64,000 nt of DNA, from the NCBI RefSeq assembly GCF_900100605.1, contig NZ_FNCN01000013.1, forward strand, positions 62,001-126,000, written 5' to 3'. Both the position numbers and the translations under genes were made by a program. Numbering within the stretch: the first letter of the stretch is position 1; each line of letters begins with the position of its first letter. Origin of the DNA: Sinosporangium album. Lineage in GTDB: Bacteria > Actinomycetota > Actinomycetes > Streptosporangiales > Streptosporangiaceae. Shown here piece after piece: positions 49,788 to 58,220 of this stretch. The notes beneath the pieces are model-generated. The model was not told the origin of the DNA, searched no databases, and was given only the letters and a program-made list of their open reading frames with translations.

Positions 49788-50205
49788 TTTCCGAATCCTC
49801 TCGAACTTTCCGCACTTTCCCCGCGTCTATGTAAGGCAGCGGTGGACCGCGGGGGCGATGGCCATGGGGGTGGCCATCCCATCTACGGGAGACCCAGCGA
49901 CGCGGGGGCGCGCTGGGTCTCCCTCCGTTTCGCGCGTTGACGACGGGCACGGGGCGCGGGTTCGTGGGCGCATGTCCCATGTCGCCTGTCGCCGGTGGCG
50001 TGTGCGCGGACGGCTTTCTGCAGGGGCCTTTCTGCGGGGACCTTTCTGCGGGGACAGGGAGTCTCTTGCCGGTGATGGCCCTGGCCTCGGCCGGGGCGAC
50101 GGAAGTGCCCGCGCCCAGTAGGGTTGCCGCGACGAGGGCGAATGCGCGGGAGGACACAGAGCGTCCCTTCAGCGGGCGCGCCGCCCGGGTCCAAGCCGCC
50201 CGCAT
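49741..50205 (-). CDS. Possible secreted protein or 5' gene remnant
   Basis: A 154-codon frame whose first 45 residues look like a genuine exported N-terminus: basic start, hydrophobic SSRAFALVAATLLGAGTSV, and an AEARA cleavage site. After residue 50 it is low-complexity Pro/Arg text that runs through a 14-bp tandem repeat and the pta terminator hairpin and ends inside pta. A weak SD (GAAGGTGA) precedes ATG 50205. The likely reading is the 5' end of a secreted-protein gene that has lost its body, or a very small secreted protein. I recognise no family. Confidence 0.3.
   Translation of the reverse strand: MRAAWTRAARPLKGRSVSSRAFALVAATLLGAGTSVAPAEARAITGKRLPVPAERSPQKGPCRKPSAHTPPATGDMGHAPTNPRPVPVVNARNGGRPSAPPRRWVSRRWDGHPHGHRPRGPPLPYIDAGKVRKVREDSEISSRSVPGSRRWRWW
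49887..49923 (+). terminator. pta terminator
   Basis: GGGAGACCCAGCG (49887-49899) and CGCTGGGTCTCCC (49911-49923) form a perfect 13-bp stem with an 11-base loop, 100 bp after the pta stop. Confidence 0.85.
50014..50055 (+). repeat. Three 14-bp tandem repeats
   Basis: CTTTCTGCAGGGGC is followed by two identical copies of CTTTCTGCGGGGAC. The array lies in the 640-bp stretch between pta and the next rightward gene. That stretch otherwise holds the pta terminator, the doubtful leftward ORF and, near 50356, a TTGACT that could be a -35 element. Confidence 0.9.
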
Positions 50206-50430
50206 GGAGGAGGAGTCACCTTCGAAGCTTGGTATTCGGTCGCCTGGGTGCGACTCAGGAAATTTCGCCTGATGTGATGATCCCGACAAGGCCCGCATTC
50301 GAGGGCCACGGGTAGTCATAAGCCCTCACACTGACCCATGCCACGCAAACATGGCTTGACTTCGCCTGTTCAGGTGGCAGGTTTCAAGATCGTCTTCTAT
50401 AGTTTCGCCCGTCTGGGAGGGGAGAACCAC

Positions 50431-51384
50431 GTGGAACCACGCCGCCCGGGCGCGCGGGGCAGGGCCGCGAGACGCACCTTCGCCGCGGGCGTCGCGGCGC
50501 TCATGGTGGCCACAGGCGTCCCCGGCGCCTCCGCCGTCGCGCCGGGCCTCACCTTCGAGCGGCAGAATCCCGACCGCACGAGCAAGCTGAGCCGCCTCAC
50601 CAAGGAGGCCTCCGACCTCAGCAAGGCATACCGCGGCCAGATCCGCACCCTCGACAACACCCGCGAAGACGCGGTCAAGGCCGCCCGGAGGGCCACCCGC
50701 CTGGAACGCCAGGTCAAGAACGCCGAGCGCGAAGTCGTCCACATCGCCCGCACCACCTACATGGGCGGCCAGTTCGACGCCGCGCAGATCTTCAGTCTGC
50801 AGGGCGAGGCCAACGCGGCCCTGACCAATCTCGCCCTGGTCAGCCACCTCGCCACCGAGCGTGCCCAGCGGACCGCCCACCTCAAGACCCTCTTGCAGGA
50901 GGCCAACGCGGCCAAGAAGGCCGCCGACCAGAAGGTCGACAAGCTGGAGCGCGACATCGCCAAACTCAAGAGCAAGAGGAGGCAGGTCGAGCAGCTGCTC
51001 AAGAAGTTCGGCTTCCAGCAGCCCGACGCGGGCAGCGGCCTGACCCCCCGGATGATCAGCGTGCGCAACGAGATCCTCCGCAACTTCCCGATGCCCTACG
51101 GCGTCGGATGCCTGCGTCCGGGTGACCCCGGTGAGCACGGCAAGGGGCGTGCCTGCGACTTCATGACCAGCCCCGGCGGGGGGGTCTCCACGGGCGCCGA
51201 CGAGGAGCGCGGCGACGCCCTCGCCCAGTGGACCATCGCCAACGGCGCCCGCCTCGGCATCATGTACATCATCTGGAAGCAGCGCTACTACGACATCCGC
51301 ACCGGAGGCGGTTGGGAGCTCATGTCCGATCGGGGCGGCGCTACGGCCAATCATTATGACCATGTCCATGTGAGCGTGCTTTAA
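50431..51384 (+). CDS. Secreted coiled-coil protein with ARB_07466-like C-terminal domain
   Basis: A 317-residue exported protein. A basic N-terminus and hydrophobic core end in an Ala-rich cleavage site near residue 35. A coiled coil follows (about 55-195, LTKEASDLSKAYRG through KLKSKRRQVEQLLKKFG). The approximately 110-residue C-terminal domain (MISVRNEILRNFP through NHYDHVHVSVL) resembles LAS-type peptidase-like domains, with His and Asp residues in GRACDF and YDHVHV. The layout recalls NlpC/P60-associated or RipA-like wall hydrolase helpers, so a wall-associated role is likely. GTG 50431 follows GGGAGGGGAGA. Confidence 0.85.
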   Translation: MEPRRPGARGRAARRTFAAGVAALMVATGVPGASAVAPGLTFERQNPDRTSKLSRLTKEASDLSKAYRGQIRTLDNTREDAVKAARRATRLERQVKNAEREVVHIARTTYMGGQFDAAQIFSLQGEANAALTNLALVSHLATERAQRTAHLKTLLQEANAAKKAADQKVDKLERDIAKLKSKRRQVEQLLKKFGFQQPDAGSGLTPRMISVRNEILRNFPMPYGVGCLRPGDPGEHGKGRACDFMTSPGGGVSTGADEERGDALAQWTIANGARLGIMYIIWKQRYYDIRTGGGWELMSDRGGATANHYDHVHVSVL

Positions 51385-51543
51385 TCAGCCCGTCGGCTAA
51401 CCCCTTGTTTGCCGATAAATATGGATATCTGGCAGGGGATGTGGTGAGAAGTGTGTTCTTGCCCCACCCCATGACTCCCCGGTTGGCCGTGCCGATCAGC
51501 CCTGAGCTGGTTGGGATCGCCTCTGCCCCTACAAGGATGAAAG

Positions 51544-52170
51544 ATGTTCAGTGGAAGGGTGCCACCCCCGCCGCGCGACCTCATCGCGCACCTGACCGTC
51601 CGTGATCTCGACACCGCGGTCGCTTACTACGAGCGCGTGTTCGGCGCACGTGAACTGCGGGGCGATGCCCTCTCCGGAGAGCGGCCGGCGATCGCCGAGC
51701 TCGTGTTCGGCGACGTCTCGGTGCTGGTCGGCGAAGAATCGGTGCACTACGACTATTCGCCGTCCCCGGCCTCCTTGGGAGGCAGCCCCGTCCTGCTCAC
51801 CCTCCGCTACGACGACCCCGCCCCGGTGTTCGAGGCCGCGATCGAAGCCGGCGGAGAGGTCGAGCTGCCGCTCGAAGGCGAGCCGGGAGGCGAGAGATAC
51901 GGCATCGTCCGCGACATCGAGGGCCACCGGTGGGCTCTCGTGAGCGTACGGCAAGCGCAACCGGACGCCGCGGCGAGCTCCCCGGCGGCCGACATCGCCC
52001 AGGGGGCGGACAGCGCCGAGCGGGGCGAGCAGGCGGTCCGGCCGGACGGCCCCGACGCGTCCGACGCCCACGACGGCTCAGCGGATCGCGCGGACCGTGC
52101 GGATGTCTCGGAGCCTGCGGACGCCGCACACCGTGGTGATCAGGAAAAGCTCTCCGGCAGCGTGCAATAA
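51544..52170 (+). CDS. VOC-family (glyoxalase/bleomycin-resistance-like) protein
   Basis: A 208-residue protein. Residues 10-135 form one VOC module of the PhnB-like type (LIAHLTVRDLDTAVAYYERVFGA, then YGIVRDIEGHRWAL). The remaining 70 residues are an Ala/Asp/Glu-rich disordered tail with repeats of the kind DRADRADVSEPADAA, which is unusual. Metal-ligand-like His and Glu are present, but enzymatic function is uncertain. ATG 51544 is preceded by a weak AAGGA. Confidence 0.85.
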   Translation: MFSGRVPPPPRDLIAHLTVRDLDTAVAYYERVFGARELRGDALSGERPAIAELVFGDVSVLVGEESVHYDYSPSPASLGGSPVLLTLRYDDPAPVFEAAIEAGGEVELPLEGEPGGERYGIVRDIEGHRWALVSVRQAQPDAAASSPAADIAQGADSAERGEQAVRPDGPDASDAHDGSADRADRADVSEPADAAHRGDQEKLSGSVQ

Positions 52171-52442
52171 CCTTCCCGCGTCAACCTTTCCGCATCGACC
52201 TTCCCGCGTCATCGTGCGCTTTCGCGCGGTGGCGCCGCGTCACGCCCTGTCTCCGGAGCGCCTGGCGGTGTCGGCCGGAGCGCCACCGCCCGCATTCGTA
52301 CGCCACGGGCGTCGAAGCCGGTGCCGCGCCCCCTCCGGCGTCACGGCACCGCGATGCGGCGTGCCCGCATGGCGCCGGAGTAAAGCTCTCTCCGGTTTTC
52401 ACAGGTGGCATTCAGGTAAGGGGGTAGTTCGCCCCCCAGAGC

Positions 52443-52616
52443 TCATTGCCGTTTCGCCGAAATGTCGATGCGGGTGGCCTGCTGTACGTAGTCGGCGCTC
52501 GCTTTAGATGTGCACCTGGCCTCGTCTACATATTGCGAGAAAAGTGCGTTCACGCGAGCATTTTCGTCTGCAGCTCGTGAGATGGCGTGGAAAAAGCTTG
52601 TCGTGCGGGCGCGCAT
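52443..52616 (-). CDS. Small hypothetical protein divergent from tetR
   Basis: A 57-residue frame beginning MRARTTSFFHAISRAADENA and ending IDISAKRQ. The helix-friendly, charged text and lack of stop or low-complexity bias suggest a real product, though I know no family. GAGGT at a nine-base spacing precedes the ATG and lies within a perfect palindrome shared with the divergent TetR gene. The flanking 52171-52442 stretch has no gene, only a degenerate ACCTTCCCGCGTCA repeat at about 52169-52213. Confidence 0.4.
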   Translation of the reverse strand: MRARTTSFFHAISRAADENARVNALFSQYVDEARCTSKASADYVQQATRIDISAKRQ

Positions 52617-52617
52617 A

Positions 52618-52630
52618 TGAGGTGACCTCA
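52618..52630. promoter_or_regulatory. Palindrome between small ORF and tetR
   Basis: TGAGGTGACCTCA is a perfect 6-bp inverted repeat about one central base, one base from the small ORF start and 42 bp before tetR. It is a good candidate operator for the TetR protein and also covers the SD of the leftward ORF. Confidence 0.65.
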
Positions 52631-52671
52631 CGTTACCGCTCCGTAGGTCGAAAAGGGAGGATGATGGTTCC

Positions 52672-53322
52672 ATGACGAGCGTCTCCGGAGGAACCTTGCG
52701 CCGTCGCCCCGCCCAGCGCCGCAGCCTGGAACGGGTCGAACGCATGCTGGACGAATGTGCGCACCTGTTGGACGAAGTGGGTTATGACGCGCTGACCACC
52801 AAAGAGGTGGCGCGAAGAGCCGAGGTGCCGATCGGAACCTTCTACCAGTTCTTCTCCGACAAGCAGGCACTGGTTCGGGCGCTCGCGCTCCGCAACCTCG
52901 AAGCATTTCTGGAACGCGTCATCGGCAGACTCCCCGACAACGGCCCGCCCAACTGGACCGGCATCATCGACCTGGCAGTCGACGAGTTCGTCGCCATGAA
53001 ACAATCCCGTCCCGGATTCGCCGTCGTCGACTTCGGCGAAGTGCTCCCCAGCCCCGGCGGGCCCGCACTCAAAGGCACCCACCACATGCTCGACGCCGTA
53101 ATGGAAAACAACGCCGTCGTCGCCGAACGCCTCCGCCGACTCGCTGTCGAAACGTTCAACGCCCCCGCCGGCCCCGACCTCGAACGAGCCCTTCTCGTCG
53201 CCGTCGAAGCCGCCGACGCCGTGCTCAAACTGGCATTCCGCCTCAACCCCCAAGGCGCCCCAGAGCTGATCGCGGAATGCAAACTCCTCCTCCGCCGCTA
53301 CCTCGCCGGCCATCTCGCCTGA
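52672..53322 (+). CDS. TetR/AcrR-family transcriptional regulator
   Basis: A 216-residue regulator. The N-terminal helix-turn-helix spans about residues 20-68 (RMLDECAHLLDEVGYDALTTKEVARRAEVPIGTFYQFFSDKQAL). The C-terminal ligand domain is Ala/Leu-rich helices. GGGAGGATG lies upstream of ATG 52672. It faces a small ORF across a palindrome. Immediately after its stop lies the inverted copy of the 137-bp repeat. The regulated function is unknown. Confidence 0.92.
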   Translation: MTSVSGGTLRRRPAQRRSLERVERMLDECAHLLDEVGYDALTTKEVARRAEVPIGTFYQFFSDKQALVRALALRNLEAFLERVIGRLPDNGPPNWTGIIDLAVDEFVAMKQSRPGFAVVDFGEVLPSPGGPALKGTHHMLDAVMENNAVVAERLRRLAVETFNAPAGPDLERALLVAVEAADAVLKLAFRLNPQGAPELIAECKLLLRRYLAGHLA

Positions 53323-53333
53323 CCGCCCTTTTA

Positions 53334-53470
53334 TAGCGACGCTGCGCGTCGCGGCGAGGGGGCTCTTGACCCGGTGCTTTCCCTCGTCGCTCTGGTCGCT
53401 GCGCTCCCGGCGCTCCTCAGTCCAAGCACCGGCGCCCCCTCGCGCTCCCTGGCTGGGTGACTCCCGAACG
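53334..53470 (-). repeat. Dispersed repeat, copy B (inverted relative to copy A)
   Basis: The reverse complement of these 137 bases matches 50-187 with about 8 differences. The hairpin GCGACGC-TGC-GCGTCGC (53336-53352) lies 14 bp after the tetR stop and may work as its terminator. On the far side, ACTCCCGA recurs at 53460, 53491 and 53521, spaced 31 and 30 bp, with unrelated DNA between. No transposase or coding potential is present. Confidence 0.85.
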
Positions 53471-53624
53471 GAGACGGGCCGAAACGGGCAACTCCCGAAT
53501 ACGTAACCCGCACGTGGCCGACTCCCGATAGGTAGGGGCGGGGGGCTTTGCGTGCCACGTGGGTGGAGTGGAGTGGCGCTTTCCGGTCGGGCTGTTAGAC
53601 CGGAAGGCGGATCGGGGGTGGGGG

Positions 53625-55088
53625 ATGGTCGGGCCACGGGCGGAACGGATCAATATCCCGCTCCGGCGGGTGGCCGTGGTGTGCGGGGTGATGTTGTTCG
53701 CGCTGCTTGGCAGGGTGACGGTGATCCAGGCGTTCGAAGCCGAGCGGCTGCGGGAGGACAAGCGAAATGTTCGCGCTCTGATCGCGAGGTTCGACCACCC
53801 CAGGGGGCGGCTCCTGCTGCGGGACGGCACGGTGATCGCCGAGAGTGTGCGGACGCTCAGGTCGACGTATAGGTATCGAAGGGCTTACCCGGCGGGGCGG
53901 GTTTTCGCTCCGGTGACCGGCTATCTGTCGTTCTTCAGCCGTGCCGGGTTGGAGAGGGCCGAGGATGCCGTGCTGGCGGGCACCGCGGCGAGGGTGAGGG
54001 TGCGGTCGTTGGCTAGGGGTGGGGTGATGGCGGGGGCGTCGCTGAAGCTGACGGTCGACGGGCGTATTCAGCGGGCCGCCTATGAGGGGCTGCGGGCGAC
54101 GGGTCGGGCCGGCGCGGTGGTGGCGCTCAATCCGGCGACCGGGGCGATCCTCGCGATGGCCTCCTACCCGTCGTTCGATCCTGCGGCTTTCGCGGATGTC
54201 GACATGAAAGGGCTGGTCGCGACTGATCGGCGGATGCAGTCGGACCCGGCTCAGCCGCTGCTGAACCGGGCCCTGGCGCGCACGTTCCCACCGGGGTCGA
54301 CGTTCAAGATCGTGACTGGTGCGGCGGCGCTCCGGTCCGGCGATTACAGTCCGGGCGGTGGCGTACGCGCTCCGGTCGCGCTCCGCCTGCCCGGCACCCG
54401 CGTGTCGCTGCGCAATGCGGAGGGGGCGGCGTGCGGTGACGGCGAGCCGTCGCTGACCTACGCTTTCCAGGCGTCCTGCAACACCGCCTTCGCGGGCATC
54501 GGGCTTGACCTGGGCCAGCGCAGGCTTCGGGCGCAGGCCGAGCGGTTCGGGTTCAATGCTGACGACCTTGTGGTGCCGATGCCGGTGGCGGTCAGCGGCT
54601 TCCCCGCGAAGATGGATAAGGCGCAGTCCGCGATGGCGGCGATCGGGCAGTACGACGTCAGGGCCACGCCCCTGATGGTCGCGATGCTGTCGGCGGCGGT
54701 GGCCAACGGCGGGGTGCTCATGCGCCCGTACCTCGTCGAGGAGGTGCTCCTTCCTGACGGCGCCGTGATCGACAGCGCCGAGCCGTCCCGTTACCGCGAC
54801 ACCATGAGCGAGGAGGTCGCCGACGCGTTGACGGCGATGATGGTGAAGGTCACCCAGCGCGGCGGCACGGGGAGGGCAGCCGCCGTTCGGGGGGTGAAGG
54901 TGGCGGCGAAGACCGGCACGGCGGAGAACGCCGAGGGCGGCCGGAGTCACGCGCTCATCTCGGCTTTCGCCCCGGCGGGCGATCCGCGGGTGGCGGTGGG
55001 GGTGCTGGTCGAGGAGGGCGGCGCCGGAGGCAAGGTGGCCGCGCCGATCGCCCGTGCGGTCATACGCGCCGCGCTTTCCGCGTCGTGA
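53625..55088 (+). CDS. Penicillin-binding protein 2-type transpeptidase (PbpA-like)
   Basis: A 487-residue class B penicillin-binding protein. One membrane anchor (about residues 12-32) is followed by a short dimerisation region and the transpeptidase domain. The active-site motifs are S225-T-F-K228, S284-C-N286 and K429-T-G431. It resembles actinobacterial PbpA, which works with an FtsW/RodA polymerase. It stands alone here, without ftsW or pknB neighbours, so it may be a paralogue of the cluster copy. ATG 53625 begins directly before the anchor; GTG 53559 would add 22 residues. Confidence 0.9.
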   Translation: MVGPRAERINIPLRRVAVVCGVMLFALLGRVTVIQAFEAERLREDKRNVRALIARFDHPRGRLLLRDGTVIAESVRTLRSTYRYRRAYPAGRVFAPVTGYLSFFSRAGLERAEDAVLAGTAARVRVRSLARGGVMAGASLKLTVDGRIQRAAYEGLRATGRAGAVVALNPATGAILAMASYPSFDPAAFADVDMKGLVATDRRMQSDPAQPLLNRALARTFPPGSTFKIVTGAAALRSGDYSPGGGVRAPVALRLPGTRVSLRNAEGAACGDGEPSLTYAFQASCNTAFAGIGLDLGQRRLRAQAERFGFNADDLVVPMPVAVSGFPAKMDKAQSAMAAIGQYDVRATPLMVAMLSAAVANGGVLMRPYLVEEVLLPDGAVIDSAEPSRYRDTMSEEVADALTAMMVKVTQRGGTGRAAAVRGVKVAAKTGTAENAEGGRSHALISAFAPAGDPRVAVGVLVEEGGAGGKVAAPIARAVIRAALSAS

Positions 55089-55385
55089 GGCGCGTGAGGC
55101 GCGTGAGGCCGCCTTCCTGTCACGTTGTACGGCGGGCCGGGAGCGGGCTCGGATCCTGCGCGACCCGAGCCCGCTGTCGCGCGCGCCCGCGGCGGGGACT
55201 CCACCCCTCCGAGGAGGCCCCACTGTGGTGAGGGCGGCACGACGACCCGGTGGGCCGACCGGTGTGGGCTACCGTGACACGGTGCCGGTCGGCCACTGGT
55301 GACAACCGTAAGCGCGGTAGGTCGGCCCCCACATGCACTGAGATGCGTATCCGCGTATGTATCCGTCACGCCCAGGGTGTGTACG
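55089..55385. other. Intergenic between converging pbp and STAND gene
   Basis: These 297 bp separate the 3' ends of two converging genes. TGAGGCGCG is repeated three times at 55087-55112. No gene or clear terminator is visible. Confidence 0.5.
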
Positions 55386-57875
55386 TCATGGTTTTTCCCG
55401 CCGTTGGGATTCGAGCATCCACGCCGCGACCTGTGTACGTGAGCTGAAACCGAGCTTGCCGAGAATGTTGGCCATGTGCCGGGCGGCGGTGGCCGGGCTG
55501 ATGACGAGTTCGTCGGCGATGGCCTTGTTGCCGAGGCCGCGGACCACCAGGCCGGCGACCTCCCGCTCTCGCGCGGTGAGGGTGCTCGCCGGGGGCGAAG
55601 CCGGTGCAGCGGAGGTCGGCGTGGCGGAGGCCGGCGTGGCGGAGGCCGCGGCGGCGGACGGTACGGCGGCGGCCTTGTCCGGCCGGGTGCCTTCCAGCGC
55701 GCAGTCGACGGCCTGGTCGGTGGTCATGGCGCTGCCCGCGGTCCAGAGTCGGGTGACGAGGGGTTCGCCCAGTTCACGGCGGGCGGGTGCGAGGAGTTCC
55801 TCCAGGCGTGCCCCGAGACCGGGGGAGTGTGCGCCCGCGCTTGCCCTGAGCGACACCGACGCCGCCGCGAGGAGGACGCTGCGCGGCAGGTCTCCCTCTT
55901 TCGCGACCAATGTCGAATAGAGCTCTAATCGGCGGGCGATGCCGGGCCGCAGCCCGGCGTCTCTGCTCAGGACGAGCGCGTCGGTCAGCCTGTGCCGCGC
56001 CTCGGCGACGTCGCCTTGGCGCAGGGCGATCCCGCCGAGCCCCGACAGGCAGCGGATGACCTGCTGGCGCGCGTTGAGGTTCTGCAGCAGGTCGAGTCCG
56101 CTCTCGTAGTGTCGCCGGGCGCCTGCGAGGTCGCCCCGGCGCCCGGCGACTTGGGCGAGGCCGATGTGTCCGTGCGCCATGCCGTACCTGACGTCGAGCG
56201 GCGCGAGGAGCTTGAGGGTCTCTTCGTAGCAGCGTTGGGCCTCGCGGAGGCGGCCGTGGGCGAGGGCGAGTGAGCCGCGCGCGTTGTGCACGGTTGATTC
56301 GACGAGGATGTCCCCGGATCCGCGGCTGATCGCGGCGGCGGTGTCGAGAGGGGCGTCGTCGCCCGTGGCCAGTGCCCGCAGCACGCAGCCCACCGACTCG
56401 CCGTAGGCGTCGTCGGCTTCGCGGCACAGGGCGAGGCCGGCTTCGCCGTACCTCCGCGCCTCGACGGCCTCGCCTCGGGCAAGGGCGAGGTCGCCGCGCA
56501 GGATGAGGGCCTGTCCGCGCAGGTGCGGCGGCATGCCGGGGGCGTCAAGGCGGAGCGCCGCGTCGAGGAGGTCCGCCGCGTCGCCGAAGATGCGGCCGGT
56601 GCCGAGCAGGGTGTAGCGGATGTCGGTGAGGATGCGCAGCGCGGGTTCCGCCTCGCCCATGGCGATCGACCATTGGACGGCTGCGACGACGTTGGGCGCG
56701 AGGGCGGCGAGTCGGCCAGCCATGGCGTGGATGACGCTCCCCGGCTGGAGCCGGCCCGGTCTGAGCGCATCGCGCATCTCGCCGGTGACGGCCGCGATCG
56801 CGTCGCGGTGCCTGCGCAGCAGCGCGTCCTCCTCGCCCGCCGCGGCCAGTTGCTCGCGGGCGTACTCCCGTATGGTCTCCGGCAGGCGGTAGCGCGCCTG
56901 CCTGTCCACTTCGCCGTCCACGACCACCAGCGACTTGTCGACCAGGCCGGTGAGCAGGGGGAGTACGTCGCGCAGGCCGATGCCGTCGCCCGGGCAGACC
57001 CGTTCGGCCAGGTCGATGGTCCACCCTCCGTAGAGCGCGGTGCATCGGCGCAGCAGCAGCCGCTCCTCGGGTGCGAGCAGGTGGTAGCTCCACTCGACGG
57101 TCGCGCGGAGGGTGCGCTGGCGGGCCGGTGCCGTACGGTCCCCCTGGGACAGCAGCCGGAACCGGTCGCCGAGCCGGGCGACGATCTGGCCGACCGAAAG
57201 CACGCGTGTCATCCCGGCGGCGAGTTCGATGGCGAGGGGCATGCCGTCGAGGGCGACGCAGATGCGGCTCACGTCGGCGGCGTTGTCGTCGGTGAGGGGG
57301 ATCTCGCAGCCCGCCGCGCCAGCCCGCACGCGGAACAGCCGGACGGCTTCGCAGGCGGCGGCTTCGGCGGCGCGGACGGGCCGGTCGTCCGGGGGCAGCG
57401 ACAGGGGAGGCACGCGCCAGACGGTCTCGGAGGGCACGCGCAGGGGCTCCCGGCTGGTGGCGAGCACGCGCAGTCCCGGGCAGGCGTCGAGGAGCCGCTG
57501 GCACAGCCGTGCGCATGTGTCGACGACGGTTTCGCAGTTGTCGAACACCAGGAGGTAGTCCCGTGCGCCGATCGCGTCGATGAGGGTGGAAAGGAGTGGT
57601 CTGTCGCCGTCGTGGTCGACGCCGAGGGCGAGGGCGAGCCTGCTTCCCGGATCTGTGACGTGTTCGGCGTCGGCCAGGTCGACGAGCCGCACGCTGCGGG
57701 TTCCGTCGCGGAGCCGGGTGGCCACCCGGATGGCGAGGCGGGTCTTGCCGATGCCTCCCGGACCGCACAGCGTCACCATGCGGGTCGCGGTCATCAACTG
57801 TGCGAGTTCGTCGATGTCGGCCTCGCGGCCGACGAAAGCGTTCGGCTCTATCGGGAGATCGGTGTCAGGAGTCAT
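55386..57875 (-). CDS. STAND-type ATPase regulator with C-terminal LuxR helix-turn-helix
   Basis: An 829-residue signal-transduction regulator. The NB-ARC-like module has GPGGIGKT (residues 38-45), a Walker B region in YLLVFDNCE and a GLPLAIELAA-like motif (DGMPLAIELAAG). Winged helix and about nine TPR-like repeats (about 400-700) follow. A low-complexity Ala/Ser/Pro/Thr linker leads to the LuxR-type helix-turn-helix (LTAREREVAGLVVRGLGNKAIADEL). Proteins of this build bind ligand, oligomerise and activate genes, often in specialised metabolism. It is divergent from an ABC exporter, its likely target. Confidence 0.92.
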   Translation of the reverse strand: MTPDTDLPIEPNAFVGREADIDELAQLMTATRMVTLCGPGGIGKTRLAIRVATRLRDGTRSVRLVDLADAEHVTDPGSRLALALGVDHDGDRPLLSTLIDAIGARDYLLVFDNCETVVDTCARLCQRLLDACPGLRVLATSREPLRVPSETVWRVPPLSLPPDDRPVRAAEAAACEAVRLFRVRAGAAGCEIPLTDDNAADVSRICVALDGMPLAIELAAGMTRVLSVGQIVARLGDRFRLLSQGDRTAPARQRTLRATVEWSYHLLAPEERLLLRRCTALYGGWTIDLAERVCPGDGIGLRDVLPLLTGLVDKSLVVVDGEVDRQARYRLPETIREYAREQLAAAGEEDALLRRHRDAIAAVTGEMRDALRPGRLQPGSVIHAMAGRLAALAPNVVAAVQWSIAMGEAEPALRILTDIRYTLLGTGRIFGDAADLLDAALRLDAPGMPPHLRGQALILRGDLALARGEAVEARRYGEAGLALCREADDAYGESVGCVLRALATGDDAPLDTAAAISRGSGDILVESTVHNARGSLALAHGRLREAQRCYEETLKLLAPLDVRYGMAHGHIGLAQVAGRRGDLAGARRHYESGLDLLQNLNARQQVIRCLSGLGGIALRQGDVAEARHRLTDALVLSRDAGLRPGIARRLELYSTLVAKEGDLPRSVLLAAASVSLRASAGAHSPGLGARLEELLAPARRELGEPLVTRLWTAGSAMTTDQAVDCALEGTRPDKAAAVPSAAAASATPASATPTSAAPASPPASTLTAREREVAGLVVRGLGNKAIADELVISPATAARHMANILGKLGFSSRTQVAAWMLESQRREKP

Positions 57876-58212
57876 CGGCCCTTAATGGTCTGTGGGGGTC
57901 GGTGGCACAGGCGGTGCAGGGATGGAGCAATGGCGCCGGTCACCGAAAGTGTGACATCGATTACTCGCCTCGCCCAGACAAAGGTGTTTTCGGACGGTAC
58001 CTTTTCGGAGTCCGTCGGAGCTAGATGTCATCCATACACGATCGTGCCTCCAAAATCCGGAGATCCCGTGGCGCTTGAAACATTTCTCGTCATATTGCCG
58101 ATTAGGGTGCCGGTCTCGCCGGCCTGCTCGATGTCGGCTCTCCCCGACGGGCTGTGCCAGGCCGGATAAATAAGGAGTGGCTAATTAGCGTCCGCCATCG
58201 CAAACTTCAATC
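57876..58212. other. Intergenic, STAND regulator / ABC exporter
   Basis: These 337 bp have markedly lower GC than the flanking genes. They contain a GCTAATTAGC palindrome (58180-58189), an AAGGAG at about 58172 with no start codon at the right distance, and a 79-codon frame (57930-58169) of uncertain status. Promoters for both divergent genes must lie here. Confidence 0.6.
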
Positions 58213-58220
58213 ATGGCGGA
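58191..58220 (+). promoter_or_regulatory. Inverted repeat enclosing the ABC exporter start codon
   Basis: TCCGCCAT (58191-58198) is complementary to ATGGCGGA (58213-58220), which contains the ATG. The 14-base loop has no SD. In RNA this would hide the start codon; in DNA it could be an operator. Confidence 0.55.

Noticed and set aside
50206-50430. Cyclic di-AMP (ydaO-type) riboswitch before a cell-wall gene
   Set aside because: This is a common position for it in actinomycetes, but I could not align the conserved core on either strand.
53459-53530. CRISPR-like array (short repeat, variable spacers)
   Set aside because: The constant part is only about 8 bp with three units and no cas genes; it belongs to the dispersed-repeat element.
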